From positions 248,001 to 312,000 of the forward strand of contig NZ_JAHUWJ010000007.1 of the NCBI RefSeq assembly GCF_019219075.1: DNA of 64,000 nt, read 5' to 3'. Positions 61,402 to 64,000 of this stretch are shown piece by piece. Source of the stretch: Chitinophaga sp. sic0106 (GTDB taxonomy: Bacteria > Bacteroidota > Bacteroidia > Chitinophagales > Chitinophagaceae). Numbering within the stretch: position 1 is the stretch's first letter; each line of letters starts with the position of its first letter. The translations under genes were made by a program, and so were the position numbers. The notes beneath the pieces were generated by a model that was not told the origin of the DNA, searched no databases, and saw only the letters and a program-made list of their open reading frames with translations.

Positions 61402-63612
61402 TTAGTTAACGTGGAACTGTCCTTTTAATCTGATGTCGTCCGAGGAGCTGCCTACCATTACGAGGAAGGTTCCCGGCTCAATCACATGTTTCATATCCCT
61501 GTTCCAGAGGCCCAGGGCTTCCAGGGCGCTGAGGCGGAAAGTAAGCTGTCTGCGCTCTCCCGGCTGTAACGCCACTCTGCCGAAGGCTTTGAGCGCCTTC
61601 GCGGGGGTGGTCACGGTGGCTACCTCATCTCTCAAATACACCTGCACAACCTCCTCTCCTGCCACGGTGCCGGTATTGGTTACCGTTACCCGGATGGTGA
61701 AGCTGTCTTTTACCTGGGCAGCAGGCAGTTCCAGCTGATCATATTTAAAGGTGGTATAGCTGAGGCCATGTCCGAACGGAAACAGCGGTGTATCTTTTTC
61801 ATCCACATAGCGGTGGTAGGAAGTGGGCTTGTGACTATAATAATAAGGCAGCTGCCCTTCGCTGCGGGGGAAGCTCACCGGCAGCTTACCACTTGGGTTG
61901 GTGATGCCCAGCAATACATCTGCGATGGCTTGTCCGCCTTTTTCACCGCCAAACCAACCTTCTACAATGGCAGGAACCTGGGCGGCCACCGGACCAAGGC
62001 ACAGGGCGCGACCATTCAGCAGCACGGCTGCCAGTGGTTTGCCTGTTGCCGACAACTGCCTTACCAGTGTCAGCTGCGCTGTATCCAGTTGCAGGGCCGC
62101 ACGGTCCTTGCCTTCTCCTACCACCTGTAAGTCTTCTCCCAATACAACTACCACCGCATCTGCCGTACTGATCACCGACTGATCAAAGCCGGCAATGTAC
62201 CTGATCTGCAGGCGATCGCCGGCTCTTTGCGTCAGTCCGGACAGGATGGAAATGGCGGTATCCTCCGTATTGGAATATCCTCCCAGGTAATTACTTTTTG
62301 CGAGTGGGCCTACCACCACCAGGTTTCGTATATCCTTCAGCGGTAGTATGTTTTTATCATTTTTAAGCAGCACCACGCCCCTTTCAGCTGCACGCTGTGC
62401 CAGCTGCTGGTGGGCAGTGCTGCGGGTAACTTTCGCCAGCAGTGTGGTATCTATATATGGTCGGTCGAATAATCCCAGCAGGAACTTCACCCGCAGCACT
62501 TCGGCCACGGCGGTATCCAGTCTGGCCGGTGTGAGCATTTTCATTTTCAGGGCAGAGTCCAGCGCCTGTTCAAACTCATCATGACCAAAATCATAGAACT
62601 GCATGTTTAGGCCGGCATTGATGGTTTGCGCCATGGCATCGGCACGGGAAGTGGCAGTACGGTGGTTTTCCAGCCCCATACGAACGGCGCCGAGGTCGCT
62701 CAGCACAAAGCCTTTAAAGCCGTACTCCTTCCGCAGCACATCCGTCAGCAGCCAGCGGTTAAAAACCATCGGCAGTCCGTCAATTTCATGATAGGCCGCC
62801 ATGATACCGAGCGCACCGCCCTGCTTGACCGCTTTTTCAAAAGTGGGGAGGTGACTGCTCCTGATTTCACGGACACCTATGTTTACAGGTCCCTGATTGC
62901 TGCCAGCTTCCGGAACAGGGTGTACTACGTAGTGCTTCGGCTCACTCACCACGGCGTCGTGGCGACTCACATCACCCCCTTGCAGGCCTTTCACCATTGC
63001 CAGGCCGATCTCTGAAACCAGGTAGGTATCTTCCCCGAAGGTTTCTTCCTGCCTGCCCCAGCGTGGGTCACGGGATACATCGAGCAAGGGCGCCAGGATC
63101 ATGGCGGTGCCGTTGGCGCGACTCTCCCTTCCGATCGCGCGGCCTACCTGGTATACCAGCGCGGTGTCCCAGGTGGCTGCCAACTGCAGCGGCACCGGGA
63201 AGCTGGTACTGCCTTTACGGGAGTAGCCATGCAACCCTTCTTCAATAAAGAGCACGGGAATACCTAAACGTGTTTTGGTAACCGCATGGCGTTGTACCTC
63301 GTTGGACAAACTGGTGTAAGCCGGATAAAAATCGTGGAGGGAACCGAAGGAACCTTTGGCAAATGCCGCATTAATGAGTTTTTCATCCAATTTTAATGCC
63401 TCGTGCGTTTGTTCTGTCATGGGCGATACACTCCATCCCCGGTACATATCCAGCTGACGGATCTTTTCGAGGGTAGTCATCCTCGACAACAGATCTTTCA
63501 CCCGGGCATCCACCGGCACAGAAGCGTTTTTATAAGGTAGCTGTTGACAAAAAGCTGCGCTGGCAAACGTGGAATAAAATAAAGTAAGCAATAGTGGTTT
63601 TAACACCTTCAT
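61402..63612 (-). CDS. GH3 beta-glycosidase
   Basis: This 736-residue protein has a signal peptide to about 22. An (alpha/beta)8 barrel covers about 30-350 with the nucleophile Asp306 in GFVLSDLGAV and the substrate-binding SEPKHYVVHPVPEAGSNQGP; an (alpha/beta)6 sandwich domain covers about 380-600 and a fibronectin-III-like domain about 640-730. Typical activity is beta-glucosidase, beta-xylosidase or related exo-hydrolase, exported to the periplasm. It is the first gene of an operon with the GH99-like gene (6-bp gap), reading away from the partial gene at 63834. The conserved upstream element (63679-63722) marks its promoter. Confidence 0.93.
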   Translation of the reverse strand: MKVLKPLLLTLFYSTFASAAFCQQLPYKNASVPVDARVKDLLSRMTTLEKIRQLDMYRGWSVSPMTEQTHEALKLDEKLINAAFAKGSFGSLHDFYPAYTSLSNEVQRHAVTKTRLGIPVLFIEEGLHGYSRKGSTSFPVPLQLAATWDTALVYQVGRAIGRESRANGTAMILAPLLDVSRDPRWGRQEETFGEDTYLVSEIGLAMVKGLQGGDVSRHDAVVSEPKHYVVHPVPEAGSNQGPVNIGVREIRSSHLPTFEKAVKQGGALGIMAAYHEIDGLPMVFNRWLLTDVLRKEYGFKGFVLSDLGAVRMGLENHRTATSRADAMAQTINAGLNMQFYDFGHDEFEQALDSALKMKMLTPARLDTAVAEVLRVKFLLGLFDRPYIDTTLLAKVTRSTAHQQLAQRAAERGVVLLKNDKNILPLKDIRNLVVVGPLAKSNYLGGYSNTEDTAISILSGLTQRAGDRLQIRYIAGFDQSVISTADAVVVVLGEDLQVVGEGKDRAALQLDTAQLTLVRQLSATGKPLAAVLLNGRALCLGPVAAQVPAIVEGWFGGEKGGQAIADVLLGITNPSGKLPVSFPRSEGQLPYYYSHKPTSYHRYVDEKDTPLFPFGHGLSYTTFKYDQLELPAAQVKDSFTIRVTVTNTGTVAGEEVVQVYLRDEVATVTTPAKALKAFGRVALQPGERRQLTFRLSALEALGLWNRDMKHVIEPGTFLVMVGSSSDDIRLKGQFHVN

Positions 63613-63678
63613 CTTAGAATAAATATTATTACGGTTAATTGACTTTGGTCTAACGTGGTATGCAAAGAAACTTGCGGA

Positions 63679-63722
63679 CCATTAACAAACCGTATAAAAT
63701 CAGATTAATGAAGGCATTAATT
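63679..63722 (-). promoter_or_regulatory. Shared PUL upstream element, copy at GH3
   Basis: CCATTAACAAACCG (63679-63692), ATCAGATTAAT (63699-63709), GCATTAATT (63714-63722). Here ATTAATG and CATTAAT form a perfect inverted pair (63704-63721). It lies 67 bp upstream of the GH3 start, and on the minus strand both copies are followed by a TTTGCA box 14-15 bp past TTTG. Confidence 0.65.
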
Positions 63723-63753
63723 GGAAAAAAACTGTGATTTAATGATTTTTTAG

Positions 63754-63820
63754 TTTTTAAGCGGGGCTTCGCCCCACTTAAAAACGTAAGACCGGGCGCC
63801 GAAGGCACCCGGTCTTACGT
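63754..63820 (-). terminator. Back-to-back palindrome pair
   Basis: 63754-63784 (TTTTTAAG / CTTAAAAA plus GGGGC / GCCCC, loop TTC) and 63784-63820 (13-bp arms ACGTAAGACCGGG plus GCC/GGC, loop GAA) share one base. The pair lies 14 bp past the stop of the partial minus-strand gene. Confidence 0.7.
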
Positions 63821-63833
63821 AAATGAGAATAAC

Positions 63834-64000
63834 TTATTTCACAATCTCCGTAAAAGCTACCGGATAATCTTCTCCGTAAACTTTCGCATACTCTTTTGTA
63901 AATCGTTCATAGGCATTTTTCGCCAGCGAGTGGCGGCCAAGGGCAATCAGAGCCCGGCACTTTAACCGCAACGCTTCCTCGCTGAGCGGATCAAAGCTTA
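63834..64000 (-). CDS. C-terminal fragment, BTAD-type TPR regulator (partial)
   Basis: The last 55 codons of a gene that begins beyond the window read FDPLSEEALRLKCRALIALG, then AKNAYERFTKEYAKVYGEDYPV. The pattern (DPLSEEALR, then ALG, then A...YERF...Y...G..Y) resembles the helices at the end of the bacterial transcriptional activator domain (BTAD). The rest is not visible. If correct, it is a regulator beside the PUL, with a terminator pair after it. The call rests on 55 residues only. Confidence 0.5.
   Translation of the reverse strand, partial: SFDPLSEEALRLKCRALIALGRHSLAKNAYERFTKEYAKVYGEDYPVAFTEIVK

Noticed and set aside
1-64000. CRISPR arrays, tRNA or rRNA genes, insertion sequences, phage genes
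   Set aside because: No spaced direct-repeat array, cloverleaf, rRNA core or transposase/integrase motif was recognised on either strand; short palindromes were the only repeats between genes.

Overview
The window comes from a Bacteroidota genome, most likely a Chitinophaga-like member of Chitinophagaceae. The sequence shows three SusC/SusD pairs, two FecI-type sigma/FecR anti-sigma pairs, TlpA/DUF4369 thioredoxins, a giant type IX secretion cargo with a CHU-type C-terminal sorting domain, DUF4625, DUF3823 and DUF5007 surface proteins, and promoters of the Bacteroidota TTTG-N19-TAnnTTTG class. No tRNA, rRNA, CRISPR array, transposase or phage gene was seen. Most genes lie on the minus strand, so many operons read from high to low coordinates.

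Region by region: (1) 1-842 is the 3' end of a plus-strand DUF5007 surface-protein gene. (2) 944-5100 is a metal-type uptake cluster: two His-rich DUF4625 lipoproteins, a TonB-dependent receptor with a His-rich plug, and a small His/Cys-rich secreted protein whose promoter lies inside a perfect 9-bp inverted repeat. (3) 5218-8928 is a 1236-residue gliding/T9SS adhesin-like protein. (4) 9220-12542 holds single genes: a haloperoxidase-like hydrolase, a dicarboxylate/amino-acid symporter, and a Tat-exported metallophosphoesterase. (5) 12648-27883 is a coherent peptide/protein-utilisation locus. In transcription order it has an S41 protease, an ECF sigma factor, FecR, SusC, SusD, a lipoprotein, TlpA, an M1-like peptidase and a second TlpA. 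Three copies of one promoter motif (TTCACCCTTTT-N9-ATTGCC on the minus strand) stand before the protease, FecR and the first TlpA, which suggests that the sigma factor drives the whole locus.

(6) 28073-30753 holds an exported alpha/beta hydrolase, a small membrane protein and a NagD-like HAD phosphatase. (7) 31281-35375 is a plus-strand electrophile/quinone-response-like cluster (pirin, small protein, MhqO-like dioxygenase, MhqD-like hydrolase) followed by a Crp-like regulator and a divergent flavin reductase. (8) 35509-39470 is a decayed zone. It has an alcohol dehydrogenase 3' remnant fused out of frame to an AraC-type sensor remnant, an intact TetR/DUF1348 pair with a palindromic operator, and an RND efflux remnant joined directly to the stop codon of a 219-233-residue protein.

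(9) 39642-50368 is a second sigma/FecR/SusC/SusD/TlpA locus with a GH95 fucosidase-family enzyme. (10) 50589-63612 is a polysaccharide utilisation locus: GH3, GH99-like, SusC, SusD, DUF3823, GH43, a deleted GH99-like remnant and GH92. Its two operon heads (GH3 and SusC) share a ~42-bp conserved upstream element. GH92 plus GH99-like enzymes suggest an alpha-mannoside or N-glycan-like substrate, with GH43/GH3 trimming side chains; this is inference. (11) 63834-64000 is the 3' end of a gene resembling the tail of a BTAD-type regulator.

A recurring feature is that gene ends carry two back-to-back perfect palindromes, often sharing 1-3 bases. This occurs at least seven times with unrelated sequences.
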